A stretch of 64,000 nucleotides of DNA from Selaginella tamariscina (GCA_003024785.1 PUQB01000369.1:62001-126000), one strand, 5' to 3'. Positions 1 to 10,768 are shown, numbered from the stretch's first letter. The notes: generated by a model not told the origin, from the letters alone. Translations and numbers: made by a program.

Positions 1-741
1 GGCACATTTGGACTCAAGGTGCTTAATGCTGGAAAACTATCCTATCAGACAATAGAAGCTGCTCGAAGGGTAATATCAAGGAAGGTAAACGCGACATGTG
101 CGTGAGTATGTGGATTAAATACACCATATACACCTGTGTGTAGAGTACGTATGTGTTTTTTTTAGTGTAGATCAAAGGACACGGACGGATGTGGATTCGG
201 GTGCTTGCAAATTATCCAATTACGAAGAAACCCCTTGAGGTATGTCCATTCTACGAGCCGTAGATACATATAGTTAGTATGCATTTATGGTGCATGTATC
301 TACAGAACACATCATACACTTCTATTATAGTTACATCCTTACTGGCATCTTATTTTGCAAACCTAATGCATATATGTATAATCTTGATATATATGTATAT
401 TTGAAGAGCTCTCTCTCTCTTGAATTGCAAATCTCATCGGATATTTCCAAATATATGTTTATCTAGTTATAAACAGTTATGTACGTATCATTTTATTTAT
501 CGTGTAGGTATAATCATTTTATCTAAGGGATTTAGAACCAAACGCATTACGTCACACACACACACAATTGTATGTATATATACCTATGTTCTGTGCTCAG
601 GTGCGTATGGGAAAGGGTAAAGGAAACGTATCAGGGTATGTAGCTCGTTGCAAAGCAGGGAAAATACTCTTTGAGCTTGATGGACTTCATCCAATTGCAG
701 CTAGAGAAGCACTTGTCCAGGCCGGTCATAAAATTGGTTAA
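1..741 (+). CDS. rpl16: Ribosomal protein L16 (uL16), mitochondrial type, nuclear gene, 5' end outside window
   Basis: uL16 is a large-subunit protein of bacterial-type ribosomes that sits near the tRNA elbow and peptidyl-transferase region. Three exons join in phase 0: 1-84, 171-239 and 601-741, with introns GTAAAC...TGTAG and GTATGT...CTCAG. They read the conserved L16 core: IEAARR, then MWIRVLANYPIT, then EVRMGKGKGNVSGYVA and ILFELDG, stop TAA at 739. The wording WIRV..xPITxKPxEVRMGKGKGN is closer to plant mitochondrial L16 than to plastid L16 as I know the families. Two spliceosomal introns place the gene in the nucleus and argue against a recent organelle-DNA insert. The C-terminus is a little shorter than bacterial L16. 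Any targeting presequence would lie left of base 1. No frameshift is visible. Family confidence is high; mitochondrial rather than plastid destination is inference. Confidence 0.88.
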
Positions 742-799
742 AGACCAAAATTGTAGAATGGTCGTAGAGAAGGTACTGTTTTTCATTGCTAACTAGACC

Positions 800-856
<57 letters not shown>

Positions 857-985
857 CATCCTATGCATACTACGTAAATACAAGCATAGATATGTATGCT
901 ATGTATATACACATTGGTGATGATACCCATAAACAATATACTCATACATGCATATATTCGATAAATCAGCTCTTTTGATGGACAT
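742..985. repeat. Convergent 3' intergenic spacer with (TG)n(AG)n microsatellite
   Basis: Spacer between the stop codons of rpl16 (+) and the THA8-like gene (-). A TG run starting near 805 passes directly into an AG run ending near 856. The rest is AT-rich with no coding signal. Confidence 0.8.
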
Positions 986-2124
986 TTAACTAGCAATTTC
1001 GTGTTTGTTTCTGGCATAAACTGTCTCACATTCAGCCTTAATTATAGCTGCTTGTTCATTAAAGCCTTTCTTCTCTAAACCCTTTATCAAAGTATTATAC
1101 GTTTTCCAGCTGACTTCAAATCCTAGTTGTTTCATCTCCTCGAATGTCTGTATAGCGTCTAAAGGCCTCTGACACCTACATGGCATGTAAGTGTGCGTGC
1201 GTGCGTGCGTAGATATAAATATAGAGAGAGTACTATCGGTTCTATGTCTGTGATTTGATGCATATCCCAGTATGAGTATTTATTACTGACAGAAGAATTC
1301 TCCCTCTTCATATACACACACACACGCTATATACCTGAGGTAAGCTGTCATTAGTTCACTGTACACAAGGGAGTCAGGGAACATTTCTTTCTGGAGTTCT
1401 ACAAAGAGACTCTCCACGTCTTGTATCGGGCGTTCTGTCCAAGCAGGTTCATCATATTTGAGTAGAGCACTGTGTCTGGCTTGTACCACATCTCCTTCCT
1501 CACTAGCTTGAACACCTGCACTATTTAGTTAACCCTCTCTGTAAGTGTGCGTGCGTGCGTGCGTGCGTGTGTTTTGAGGTAAGAACTTTCATGATTGCTT
1601 TATTTTTCATATGTTTCATGTGGTGTGTGCGTGTGTGTTTTGAGGTAAGAACTTTCATGGTTGCTTTATTTTTCAGATATACACATATACATGTATGCTG
1701 TGTATGTTTCATCTGTGTGTGTGTGCGCGGCGCGTGTGTGTTTTGAGGTAAGAACTTTCAGATATACACATATACATGTATGCTATGTCTGTTTCATCTG
1801 TGTGTGTGTTGAAAAACCCAAGTTTCATGCTTATGTTCTAGCTAATTAAGTTGATTATATGACCTCGTAAGCAAGAGCACATTCATTTTGCCTGTGGAGC
1901 TCAGTGAGCACTTGGAGCATGTCTGCTTTGAGGAGCCTGGAAAACTGAGATTGAAGCACCTGTTCCAGCTCGCCCTTTTGCCCTTTTGCCCTTTTCATTC
2001 CCTGTACGGTGAGAATTGCTTCCCTTCCCAGTTTTCTTCCCTTCCATAGCGGCCCTCTCGCCAGACTCCTCGTTGAGCACACTATGTCCACTCCAGGCCT
2101 CCCTGTCATGCTCAATTTCAACAT
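986..2124 (-). CDS. THA8-like pentatricopeptide repeat protein, one apparent frameshift
   Basis: Short P-type PPR protein of the THA8/THA8L family. Known members are small organellar RNA-binding proteins, and THA8 itself is needed for plastid group II intron splicing. Exons on the minus strand: 2124-1864, 1515-1335 and 1175-986. The text matches the family: GPLWKGRKLGREA, LQSQFSRLLKADML, LHRQNECALAYE, VFKLVRKEMWYKPD, FPDSLVYSELM, TYNTLIKGLEKKG. Exon 1 ends GAG before an unusual GTCATA donor and exon 2 begins GTG, as alignment to the family demands. Inside exon 2, around 1424-1434, the frame changes between LLGQNAR and IQDVESLF. Adding one base makes 633 nt, 210 residues. ATG 2124 is the first in-frame ATG, but the usual transit peptide is missing, so a further 5' exon is possible. 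The break is probably a sequence error, otherwise a young pseudogene. Confidence 0.85.
1516..1863 (-). repeat. Tandemly expanded intron of the THA8-like gene
   Basis: Intron 1 of the THA8-like gene contains three copies of a block with TTTTGAGGTAAGAACTTTCA (near 1572, 1639 and 1741 on +) and two copies of a block with GATATACACATATACATGTA (near 1675 and 1761), mixed with TG/GCGT runs. The units overlap, so two successive tandem expansions seem to have built the intron. Confidence 0.75.
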
Positions 2125-2215
2125 TCCTAACAAACCCTTCTCTCTCGCTCGTATTTTAGTCTATATGTTTTTGACAGCATATACATATACATGTTTTTGA
2201 CAGCATATTACGCGT

Positions 2216-2265
<50 letters not shown>

Positions 2266-2823
2266 TCCACCTCTCTTTCTTTGTGTAGATGGTTATGTTC
2301 AGTAATTCTTGCAGATTTCATGTACTCTCTCTCTCTCACGCACACACACACACGTGCATCTATGTGTGCTTTGGATTTGTCTTACATCGTGGTGGTTATG
2401 TCCAACTTCTGTTGACAAATGCATTAGGAGAAGGGGTTTCATTGTATATGTATATTCTAAGGGTGTATGTCGTCGGCTTTATGAATACAATTCTATGTGA
2501 CGATATAACAATGTTAAACGTTCTGGAAATGAGTGTATAAATGTGAAAAGTGAATATTCCCCAGATATTTTCAACTTCAAAAAAATTCAAACATGAAAAT
2601 TCCCCAAACGCGCAATCATTGCTTCTTATTATATTATTAACCACTGTTATAGAAATAAAACATTTGAAAAACAATAAACATTATTAACACACCTTTGAAG
2701 AAATATTAATATTAAGAGTTGCTGGAGTGACAAGGACAAGTTACACAGAAATCAAGCCTGGGAAGGAATGGATACACCACACACGAGCCTATCTCCACAT
2801 TCTTAAGGGGCCTCCTAATGGGA
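2125..2823. other. Intergenic region with (TG)n(AG)n microsatellite; no gene seen
   Basis: Between the THA8-like start and the F-box stop. A compound TG-then-AG run lies at about 2214-2265, and short TC/CA runs lie near 2325-2355. The remainder is AT-rich, and the small ORFs here have no recognisable content. It could hold the missing 5' exon of the THA8-like gene. Confidence 0.6.
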
Positions 2824-3880
2824 TTAGTGGACCACTTCCCAGAGTTTCCCATACAATCCCATATAACCAGTCTCTTGAATCCCCAATCTCGCGTCTGGGA
2901 CGAGAACTTCTCCAGAGTGCAACTCAGGTGCGATCTGGGACGACGACGAGTTCCAGCAGGCAGTGAAGAATCCCTTTGGCGAAATCTCCTGCACCATGAA
3001 CTCCTTCATCCTGTTCACCGCCCTCCACTGCCCTCGATCCTCGTCCAGCTCCCACGTCTTAACAAATCTGAAATGGTGCGACCCGCTGCTCCGGTGAGCT
3101 CCCAACAGAATGACGGATCCCGACACCAGATCTACACTCAGAGTCGCTACAGTGAGCCTCTCGATCAGCCGACTCAAACACACTCCAAGAGCAAGTCTCC
3201 AAGTCGAATCCCACCACTCCTCCACTCGCTCGCAATGGGTACCACAGCAGCTGGTTCTTCCTCCTCACTGGTACAAGAGGCCTCTCCTCCATCTCCTGCA
3301 TCACCTGTACGGCTAAAGAAGGCACATCTCCCTCTACCTCCTTCCACTTCCCACTCCAACACTCGTACAGGAACACGAATCCGCATCTGGCTACAAGTAC
3401 CTTAAACGAGTCCGGTTCGGCACCGCAGACGATACCCAGCACGCAAGTGGGGAGGGACGTGCTGAGTACCAGCCTGGCAAGAGCGGAACTCTTCAGAGGA
3501 GGAAGGTCGGGCAGCCTCGTCCACGATGAACTGAAGACGGGGTTCCCCACATAGAAATCCGGCCTCGCAGCGTTTCCCACACACAGGCATACCAGTCCGT
3601 CCCCGACCACAGCAGACGTCGCGAATCGGGAAACTCCCTGACACAGCTGGATCCAGTCCCCTGTGCTGGACTCGATCAGACTCCATCCCAGATTGTCCGT
3701 CTGCTCCTGCCTTACTAGAAACCACGTTCCCCTGGGCCTCCACTTGGTAAGAAGATTTTTCCATTCCCTGCATACTGCTCTACATATCGCTGCAGATTGC
3801 AGAGGAAGCAACTGCAATATCTGGATCCGGAGCTCCGGTAAGAGCTTACCCCACTCCCAATCCTTCATGGTAATACGCAA
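2824..3880 (-). CDS. F-box protein, one apparent frameshift
   Basis: Substrate-receptor subunit of an SCF ubiquitin ligase by family. Intronless, about 351 codons on the minus strand. The N-terminal F-box is seen at residues ~9-45: LLPELRIQILQLLPLQSAA then CRAVCREWKNLL. A C-terminal region of kelch/F-box-associated character follows (WIQLCQG, FYVGNPVFSSSWTRLPDLPP, FVFLYECWSGKWKEVE, VVGFDLETCSWSVF, FRFVKTWELDEDRGQW). The frame changes near 3170-3180: upstream it reads to WSVFES, downstream it continues SRLIERLTVATLSV to the stop at 2824. Removing one T from a TTT run (3176-3178) joins them, so this is probably a sequence error. ATG 3880 is chosen; ATG 3868 (MKDWEW) is equally possible. Substrate unknown. 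Confidence 0.82.
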
Positions 3881-4124
3881 ACACTTTCAAGTATATATAT
3901 GACCACACTGTACATTCTATCTTGGCTGCTTTGCCGCGTCAAAGGCGGAAATCTTCTACAACACGTGATATGTGTAGTGTAAAACCAACCTAAGACACAA
4001 TTAACACAAGACAAAAGGTATTATATTAACTTTTTTTGAGTACGCTTCTTTGGAAAAATAAGTACCGACTGAGTTGTCACTCCTTAGCAGCTCTGTTATA
4101 TAATGATGTTAAGTATTATTAGAG

Positions 4125-5498
4125 TCACATGGTGTTTACATACCTTGTGACGTACGTGTCCTCCACAGTGTTGACAACAATCTGATCTCCACCAACGATG
4201 AAGCATGGAGCCTGCCCATACTATTACGTGAACAAAAAGAGTCGTATGTATGTGTGTATATTATGTCAACGACCATTTACATGAATGGAGAGTCGTATTA
4301 AACACTCACCATCATCTTTTTGCCGTTCTCTAGAACAATACGCTTGTACCTGAAAAGTACTTAGAAGAACCAAGTATGTACCAGTGTATATACATATGTG
4401 TTTATCAACTTATAACTTACGATGCTGATGCAGTTTGCCCTTTTATAAAAGGCTCGGCTTCTGCTACTCTGCAAGTCAATGAAATGGGTACTGAAGCGGT
4501 CACCGGCTTTCCTTCATGCATTTGCACTGTCACTGACATCCCGTCTGTAAAAAGAAACCTCTTTAGCAATCAATATATATATAGTTGTATCATGTCTATG
4601 TCTGCCTCATATTTACACATATACTTACATAAATTTATACATATACATCTATATATACGTCGTTTCTTTTTGTACGTGTACGAGATGTATACCTGCCAAA
4701 TAAGATGCTCCAGATCCGAAAAGCTCTTTATTCACCTCCACCTGCTCAAATGTCGTAGGACTGCGAAAAAGTGAGCAAAAGCGTGCGTGCGTGCGTGCGT
4801 CTGTATAAAGCAACATGAAATTGACTTACTCCATAAGTATAGCGTTTGGTCCTTCATCGTAGAGATACGTAAAGGTTTTGGAATCAACGGCTACTCCTGT
4901 ACATCAAGAGGTATCAACCAAGTATATAGGGAAATTAAACCAATAGACGCACTTTCCACAGATTCTGAAGTTCGCAACCGTTCACTGGACTTCAAACCAT
5001 TGATCAGATCCTTATACTCAATCTACACAAACCCCAATATGTATATATATTAGCATATGAAAACATGTGTATGTGATTGATGTGGTGAGTGTGTGTCAAA
5101 TTAAAAAATAACTTGAAGGAAGTCCTGCAAGTTTAGAATGTCAAATATCCAATACCTAAAAACACACATTCACTCTCCCTCGATATATACTAGTTATTTA
5201 TCACGTCTGTAATGTATGTGTACAACTTTACCGGTAATGTAGCTCCACCACGACCTCCCTGAGCGTGGGTTATTTTGATAACCTGCAAAAGCAATATAAG
5301 AGCACTGTAGAACCATCATATTAATATAGCTGTGTATGTATCTGTATTTATATACATATGTATCTATATAGATTAGACAAATTGCGTGTCCGCGTGCGGG
5401 TGTTGATACCTATTAATACAAACACGAATTGAAAAGAGTCTTTGGTATGAGGACCAGAATTTAAATATACCAAGCTTAAGCAAAGATGGACAAGTAGA

Positions 5499-5535
<37 letters not shown>

Positions 5536-5694
5536 TGTGATGAAGTACCTGCACAAGGCGTCCTACAATTGGTTGGATTTTTCACAATAGACTTGAGACC
5601 GAAAACCAAATACATTTGAAAGCTGATAATGTACATACCTTTGCGTTCTAGAATCTGTCCGACTCTGACCTGTGGTAAACAAAGACACCCATAT

Positions 5695-5764
<70 letters not shown>

Positions 5765-5995
5765 GTGCCTATATACACACAAGCGTATGATTATACGGGA
5801 ATATATACCAATATATGTTTTACTGACCTCTGAGCCATCGATTTTGACGCCTCTGCGTTGCTGTAGCTGCTGGCAAGCAGAAACCAAGCCGCATTCAAAC
5901 TCCTTGCCAATAATCGGACTTTCAGAAGAAAATGCACCCCAGATCGCCTTCCCGGCGCCATTCCTTCTGGTTGCAACGCGCCTCAGACTCTGCAT
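4125..5995 (-). CDS. efp: Elongation factor P, organellar, ten exons including a 14-nt micro-exon
   Basis: Bacterial-type EF-P enters the ribosomal E site and relieves stalling, classically at proline runs; plant nuclear copies serve organelles. Exons (minus): 5995-5828, 5669-5639, 5562-5549, 5282-5232, 5022-4953, 4896-4830, 4760-4693, 4544-4421, 4349-4310, 4211-4125. They total 720 nt, 239 residues, with all phases agreeing. Order: presequence-like N-terminus (MQSLRRVATRRNGAGK), GVKIDGSEVRVGQILERKGR, ITHAQGGRGGATLP (loop that is GRGGA in plant homologues), SSERLRTSESVERVAVDSK, FTYLYDEGPN, PTTFEQVEV, VTVQMHEGKPV, AEAEPFIKGQTASASYK, FIVGGDQIVVNTVEDTYVTR. Alanine stands at the loop position where E. 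coli EF-P has its modified lysine, as far as I recall. The last exon may instead splice at AAGGTATGT. No frameshift. Confidence 0.9.
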
Positions 5996-6071
5996 TTCTT
6001 TCCGATACCAAAAACCCTAACCCCTAATTATATATATATATATATATACGCACGCACGTTATATAATAATG

Positions 6072-8407
6072 TTACAAAATGACTTGTTTTTCCTCCACAA
6101 ACTCCTCGAGTTTAACCCCAACAACAGTGTTAAACATCGCTATATAACCTGCAGAAGATCCCGGATTAAGCTTAATAGCAAGCTTAGCAGCTCGTGTGGC
6201 TCGATCCACATCCCCTTGATCTTTACACGCAGCCAACAGTGTCATCCAAGCCAGATGTCCCATATCAATCTTGGAAAGCAGCTTCTCGGCCTCGCCTAAC
6301 TGCCCAGCTCTCGCTAGTAAATCCACCACACACCGATAGTGTTCCGAGCTTGGCACTATACACGAGTCCCTTTTCATCTGTAGCAAGTACATATACGCTT
6401 CTTCTACAAGCCCAGCGTGGCTACACGCCGATATCACACTCAGGTACGTGACGTGGTTGGGCTCAACACCTTCCTGCTGCATTACCTTAACCATGTCCAG
6501 AGCTTCTTCCCAGTAACCCAGCTGAGAGTAAGATGTTATCATTGAACTCCATACGACAACGTCCCTGCACCGAGCAATGTCGAAAACACGCTTGGCTTCG
6601 TGTATCTTCCCACATTTCCCATACAAGTGAATGAGTGACACACCAATCTCACCAGCGGATTTAATCAAGCTCTCGTCTATAGCTGCATGTACCTCTCTAC
6701 CTCTGTGAACATCCACCATGCTTTACAGGCTTCAAGTACGGCTACATACGTGACTATGTTCGGTGTTGCACCGTCTGTGTTTCTTAGCAACTCTTGATAT
6801 ATCTCCCATGCTTCATGTGGATTTCCTCTATGTACGCATGCCCCAATCATGCCATTCCAGGCCACTATGTCCCTGCTCTCCAGGCTCTTGAAGATCCTCC
6901 TGGCTTCCTCTAAAGTTCCATACTTACCATGCATGTTTACCAGGGCGCTCCCTAGAATCCCATGTGACTCGTCCCCTCGTTCACATATGTATCCGTGGAT
7001 GAGCCTCACAGCTGGAAACTCCTTGCAAGCATTGAGAACGAGCACCAGAGTTGCTCGGTTCGGCGTTACGCCCTCGAGCATCATCGTTCTGAAGCTCCGG
7101 TGTCCATGCTCGGACTGACCGTGTTCGACGTATGCCGAGATCATGGCGTTCCAGCAGATTGTGTCCCTCTCTTTCATCCCACCAAACACTGTTTCCGCCT
7201 CTGTAAGTCCACCACAAGCATCATACATGTTTATGAGTGCATTTGCCACGGCCACGTCCGGAAGATACCCGCTCTCAGCAACCGAACTATGAATGAACCG
7301 CCCTTCCGAGAGGAAACACACGGTCGTGCATGCGTTAAGGATAGTCACGTAACTCACTTTGGTTGGCTTTACGCCCTCGAGAAACATCTCACGGAACTTA
7401 CGTACAGCTCTCTTGGGATGCCCAGTTTGGATGAACACAGTCATCATCGAGTTCCATGCTATGACATTGTGCTCTTGCATTGCATGGAATGCATCCAATG
7501 CATCTTCCAGCCTTCCACATTTGCCATACAAGTTTACGAGTGCAATCCCCACAGAGTCATGCAGCTTCGTCCCTCTCTGTACCATGCTCCGGTGTATCAG
7601 TCCACCTTCTTCTATAGCATCTATACGTGCGCAGGCATGTAGAACAATTGCTAAAGTCACATTGTTCGGGGTGAATCCTTCCTGCAACATACATCTAATA
7701 AGTGACAACACCTGAGCTTCAAAGCCTTCGTAACGTGAGCAAGCAGATATGATAATGCCCCAAGAGATCGAGTCTCGAACCGGCATACTGTAGAACATGC
7801 TCCTGGCATCTTCAAGGCTACCACATTTGCCATACATGCTCACGAGTGTGTTCCCCACTGCAACTTCAGATGCTATATTCGTCTCATCTACGAGGGAATG
7901 TATAATCTCTCCATCTCCGAGCTCGTTCGGACTTGTACAGGCTGTGAGGGCAGTGATGAATGTGATTTCACTCGGTCTCAGGCCTTCCAGCTGCATGCTT
8001 TTGAAGAGAGACAAGGCAGTCCTGTTATGCCCAGACTGGGCATATGCACCAATGATCATGGTCCACGCTACTACACTCCGCTCCGCGAGTCGATCGAATA
8101 CCATCTTAGCATTTTCAACGCTTCCGACCTTACAGTACATATTGAGAAGAGGAACTCCTATGGAAGACCCCTTATCGAGACCGGACCGGCGAATGTGTTC
8201 GTGGAAGCGCTTGCCTTCTGAGACAGCCCTGAGCTTCCCACAACTCCGTAAGATATGCACCCAAGTTGGAACATCAAAACAGGTACTTCTCTCGTCTAGT
8301 TCACGCAATGCAGCGTGTAAGTAGGTGAGATCGTCTCTCTCTTGTGCTATTGTGCAGTACCTGAAAATGCCCACATGCCGGATACGCTTCCATTGTCCAG
8401 CAAGCAT
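6072..8407 (-). CDS. PLS-class pentatricopeptide repeat protein with E domain, one apparent frameshift
   Basis: Intronless, about 777 codons. PPR proteins of the PLS class bind organellar RNA sequence-specifically, and E-domain members usually act in C-to-U editing. About 17 to 20 repeats are visible, with typical wording such as LLNMYCKVGSVENAKMVFD, VVAWTMIIGAYAQSGHN, NTLVSMYGKCGSLEDA, AWNSMMTVFIQTGHP, LINMYDACGGLTEAE and HYRCVVDLLARAGQLGEAEK. The C-terminus has an E-type motif (WMTLLAACKDQGDVDRATRA) and stops without a DYW deaminase, so an editing enzyme would be needed in trans if it edits. The frame breaks near 6695-6705 between WWMFTE and GREVHAAIDE. One missing G (GGG read as GG) explains it. 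ATG 8407 fits; the N-terminal ~30 residues may be a targeting sequence. Target RNA and organelle unknown. Confidence 0.88.
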
Positions 8408-8560
8408 CTGGTTTTAGGTGGAAACAACCATTCTTTACATTATGTGCAGTCCAAGGCAGATGAAGAGATTGAGTGAAGAAAAATGCACATCGCTTCAAGC
8501 TCGGACAACGAATGCATATATAAACACCAGGAATATGTCCGATGAAGGTGTGCCTGGAGG
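8408..8560. promoter_or_regulatory. Short shared promoter region of divergent genes
   Basis: Only about 150 bp separate the PPR start codon (minus, 8407) and the proline-rich protein start (plus, 8561), so both promoters and 5' leaders must share or overlap this DNA. A TATA-like ATATATAAACA lies at ~8515-8525 on +. Inferred from geometry only. Confidence 0.45.
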
Positions 8561-9163
8561 ATGGACATCCCTCCAAGGATGTTTACGAGGGTAGTTCTTC
8601 TAGTATGTATTTTACAAGCTGTTGCATCATCGAGGTACATACCAGAACGGTTCCAGGTATCATCAGAGGTTAGTTTTGCAACAGCGGTACCTCCGGCACT
8701 ACCACCGTCAACCAGGTTTCCCTTCCCATCTTTCACACCACCACCTGGTAACGCTCCTACTGTTGCAACGCCACCCTCCAGGTTTCCCTCTCCTCCACGG
8801 TTTCCTCCTAGTTCACCACCATTACCTCCTGCACCTCGTCCGGTACCTCCTACACCGCGTCCGTTACCACCATTACCTCCTGCACCTCGTCCAGTGCCCC
8901 CTAGTCCCAGACCGCTACCGCCTGCACCCGGTCCATCACCTAAGCCAAAACCACAACCCCCTCCAAAGCCATCGCCTCCTAAACCACCCAAACCACAGCC
9001 ACCGAGCGTTCCTATTGTCCCAGTCGGTCCATCTCCACCAACACCAGCTGAAAAGATTGCCATCGCAGTCGGTTTAGTCCTTGCACTCGCTCTCATTTGC
9101 ATCGTCATCTACTGTTGTAAGAAGATCCGCACGCACAGGCGCCGTCACATAATGGACTCTTAG
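8561..9163 (+). CDS. Secreted-type proline-rich single-pass membrane protein
   Basis: 200 residues, intronless. Residues ~8-23 (RVVLLVCILQAVASS) form a signal peptide. A proline-rich ectodomain follows (residues ~45-160) with repeated PPAPRPVPP, PPSPRPLPP and KPKPQPPPKPS units, then a single hydrophobic helix (IAIAVGLVLALALICIVIYC, ~170-189) and a short basic tail (CCKKIRTHRRRHIMDS). The SPPP/PPAP wording is that of hydroxyproline-rich cell-wall glycoproteins. The layout is like the ectodomain and membrane anchor of PERK-type receptors, but without a kinase. A wall-plasma-membrane linker is a reasonable guess. AATAAA-like signals follow at 9186-9195. No frame defect. Function not recognised. 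Confidence 0.75.
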   Translation: MDIPPRMFTRVVLLVCILQAVASSRYIPERFQVSSEVSFATAVPPALPPSTRFPFPSFTPPPGNAPTVATPPSRFPSPPRFPPSSPPLPPAPRPVPPTPRPLPPLPPAPRPVPPSPRPLPPAPGPSPKPKPQPPPKPSPPKPPKPQPPSVPIVPVGPSPPTPAEKIAIAVGLVLALALICIVIYCCKKIRTHRRRHIMDS

Positions 9164-9304
9164 TGTCGCCATATTCATTTCTGTAAATAAATAAATGTGA
9201 CAAAGTAAACTCTCTCTCTCTCACACACACACGCACGCATTGTGTCTGAATATCAAAACTAACCATGGAGAATATGCTAATACATGCTGCAGTTAGGTTT
9301 CACA

Positions 9305-9872
9305 ATGGCAACACCACAGCCTGCAGCAGCAGCTGGTTCAGATCAAGCTCCTGTACAAGAGCCCCCAATCGAAGAACTCTTCACTGAGGAGCAGATAGAA
9401 GCTTACAAAGAAGTCTTCGCAGTCTTTGACAAAGACGAAGATGGTACACACACGCACACGCACGCACGCACTAAAACTTGATTAAAATGTAGGCTTTGTG
9501 GCTGCAAAGGAGATCGGACCGATGTTACGAGCAGTTGTTCAGAACCCGACCAAAGCAGAGATAAAAGAGATGGTTCATGAGATGGACCCATTACAAATAG
9601 GAAAGAGTTCGTATAATTTTCCTACTTTTCTAAGGTATATAAGCAGGAGGATGAAAGAGTATGACACAGAGGAAGAGCTCAGGGAAGCGTTTCGGGTGTT
9701 CGACAAGGAACAGAATGGGCAGATAGTGTTTGCAGAGCTCAAAGAAGCATTGACTGGTTTGGGGGAGGTTTTCAGTGAAGATGAGATTAATATGTTGACT
9801 AAAGATGCTAAAGTTAATGCTGAGGGGATGATTAACTACGAGGGGCTTATAAAAATGATGATGAAGAAATGA
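9305..9872 (+). CDS. Calmodulin-like EF-hand protein
   Basis: Two exons, 9305-9443 and 9493-9872 (GT...TAG intron with a CACG-rich run), 172 residues. The calcium sensor family is clear: EF-hand 1 is canonical (DKDEDGFVAAKE, interrupted by the intron inside the loop). EF-hand 2 is degenerate (MDPLQIGKSSYNFPTF). EF-hand 3 is partly kept (DKEQNGQIVFAE, Glu at loop position 12), and EF-hand 4 is degenerate (DAKVNAEGMINYEG). The N-terminus has an Ala/Pro/Gln-rich extension (MATPQPAAAAG) absent from calmodulin. ATG 9305 is preferred; an in-frame ATG 9284 would add seven residues. With only one good site it is probably a weak or one-site calcium binder. Its stop is 84 bp from the convergent macro-domain gene. 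Confidence 0.88.
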
Positions 9873-9956
9873 GGTTTTTATTTTAAATAATATATACAAA
9901 AGTTTAAAAAGAAAATACTTAAGTTTAATCTTGCTAGTTAAACAGTCTTAACAAAT

Positions 9957-10335
9957 CTAATGTGGATTTTCTGCTGAGTATGGCTCAATAAAAGTATGTA
10001 ATATTCTCTTACTGAATATGGTATTTGCTTCGCATATCCATGTCACATAATCGTCAGGATTCGTAAACACAAAATGTATCTGCAAGTAGAAGAAACTATA
10101 TACACATGAATATATACATATATACATAACAAATTTCAAACGAAGATATATAAAATGATAATATACTATATTATTGTTATTATTCTATAACCATGTTATT
10201 GTTATTGCTTATACTGTTTATATTATTACCTCATTGATGCAACTTGGAGGACACACTAACTCGTTAAGTGCAATCTGAGCTGCCTCAGCAACGGGATACC
10301 TGCAGCATAACAACGTACGTGTGTGCGTGTGTGTG

Positions 10336-10367
<32 letters not shown>

Positions 10368-10716
10368 GTTTACCCGTAAACACCACAAGAGATTGGTGGG
10401 AATGCAATACACTCCAGTTTATGTTGCTCAGCTCGTCGTAAGCAATTTCTGCTCAATATTTTGTAAATACACACACACACACACAGAGTGTACATATATA
10501 TGGACACACGTGCATATATCTGTAAGTAACTTCACCGTACCTGTAAACAGCTGCGAGCAATCCAGGGGAATCAATGGTTTTGTCATATATTGGTCCCACG
10601 GCATGGATTATCTGCCGCACTGGGAGTCTGTAACCTCTGAAACAAAATATACAATTACACAAACATACGAAGTATAGATATAATGTTCATATTATACTTA
10701 GCTCCGTTAGGACACA

Positions 10717-10768
<52 letters not shown>

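Noticed and set aside
1..741. rpl16 as a recent organelle-DNA insertion (NUMT/NUPT)
   Set aside because: Two GT-AG spliceosomal introns interrupt the frame, and the intergenic DNA around it is nuclear in character.
701..1029. Minus-strand ORFs rich in Ser-Leu and Thr-His repeats
   Set aside because: Translations of the (TG)n(AG)n microsatellite, as are similar ORFs at 5348-5778, 10218-10412, 33657-33914 and 40391-40654.
2818..3405. Plus-strand ORF of 195 codons
   Set aside because: Antisense to the F-box gene; Ser/Pro-rich only because of the complementary codons.
6995..8324. Plus-strand ORFs of 100-215 codons
   Set aside because: They lie entirely opposite the PPR gene and show no family resemblance; shadows of the PPR reading frame.
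8440..9108. Minus-strand glycine-rich ORF of 222 codons
   Set aside because: It is the mirror of the proline codons of the plus-strand proline-rich protein, which has a signal peptide and membrane helix.
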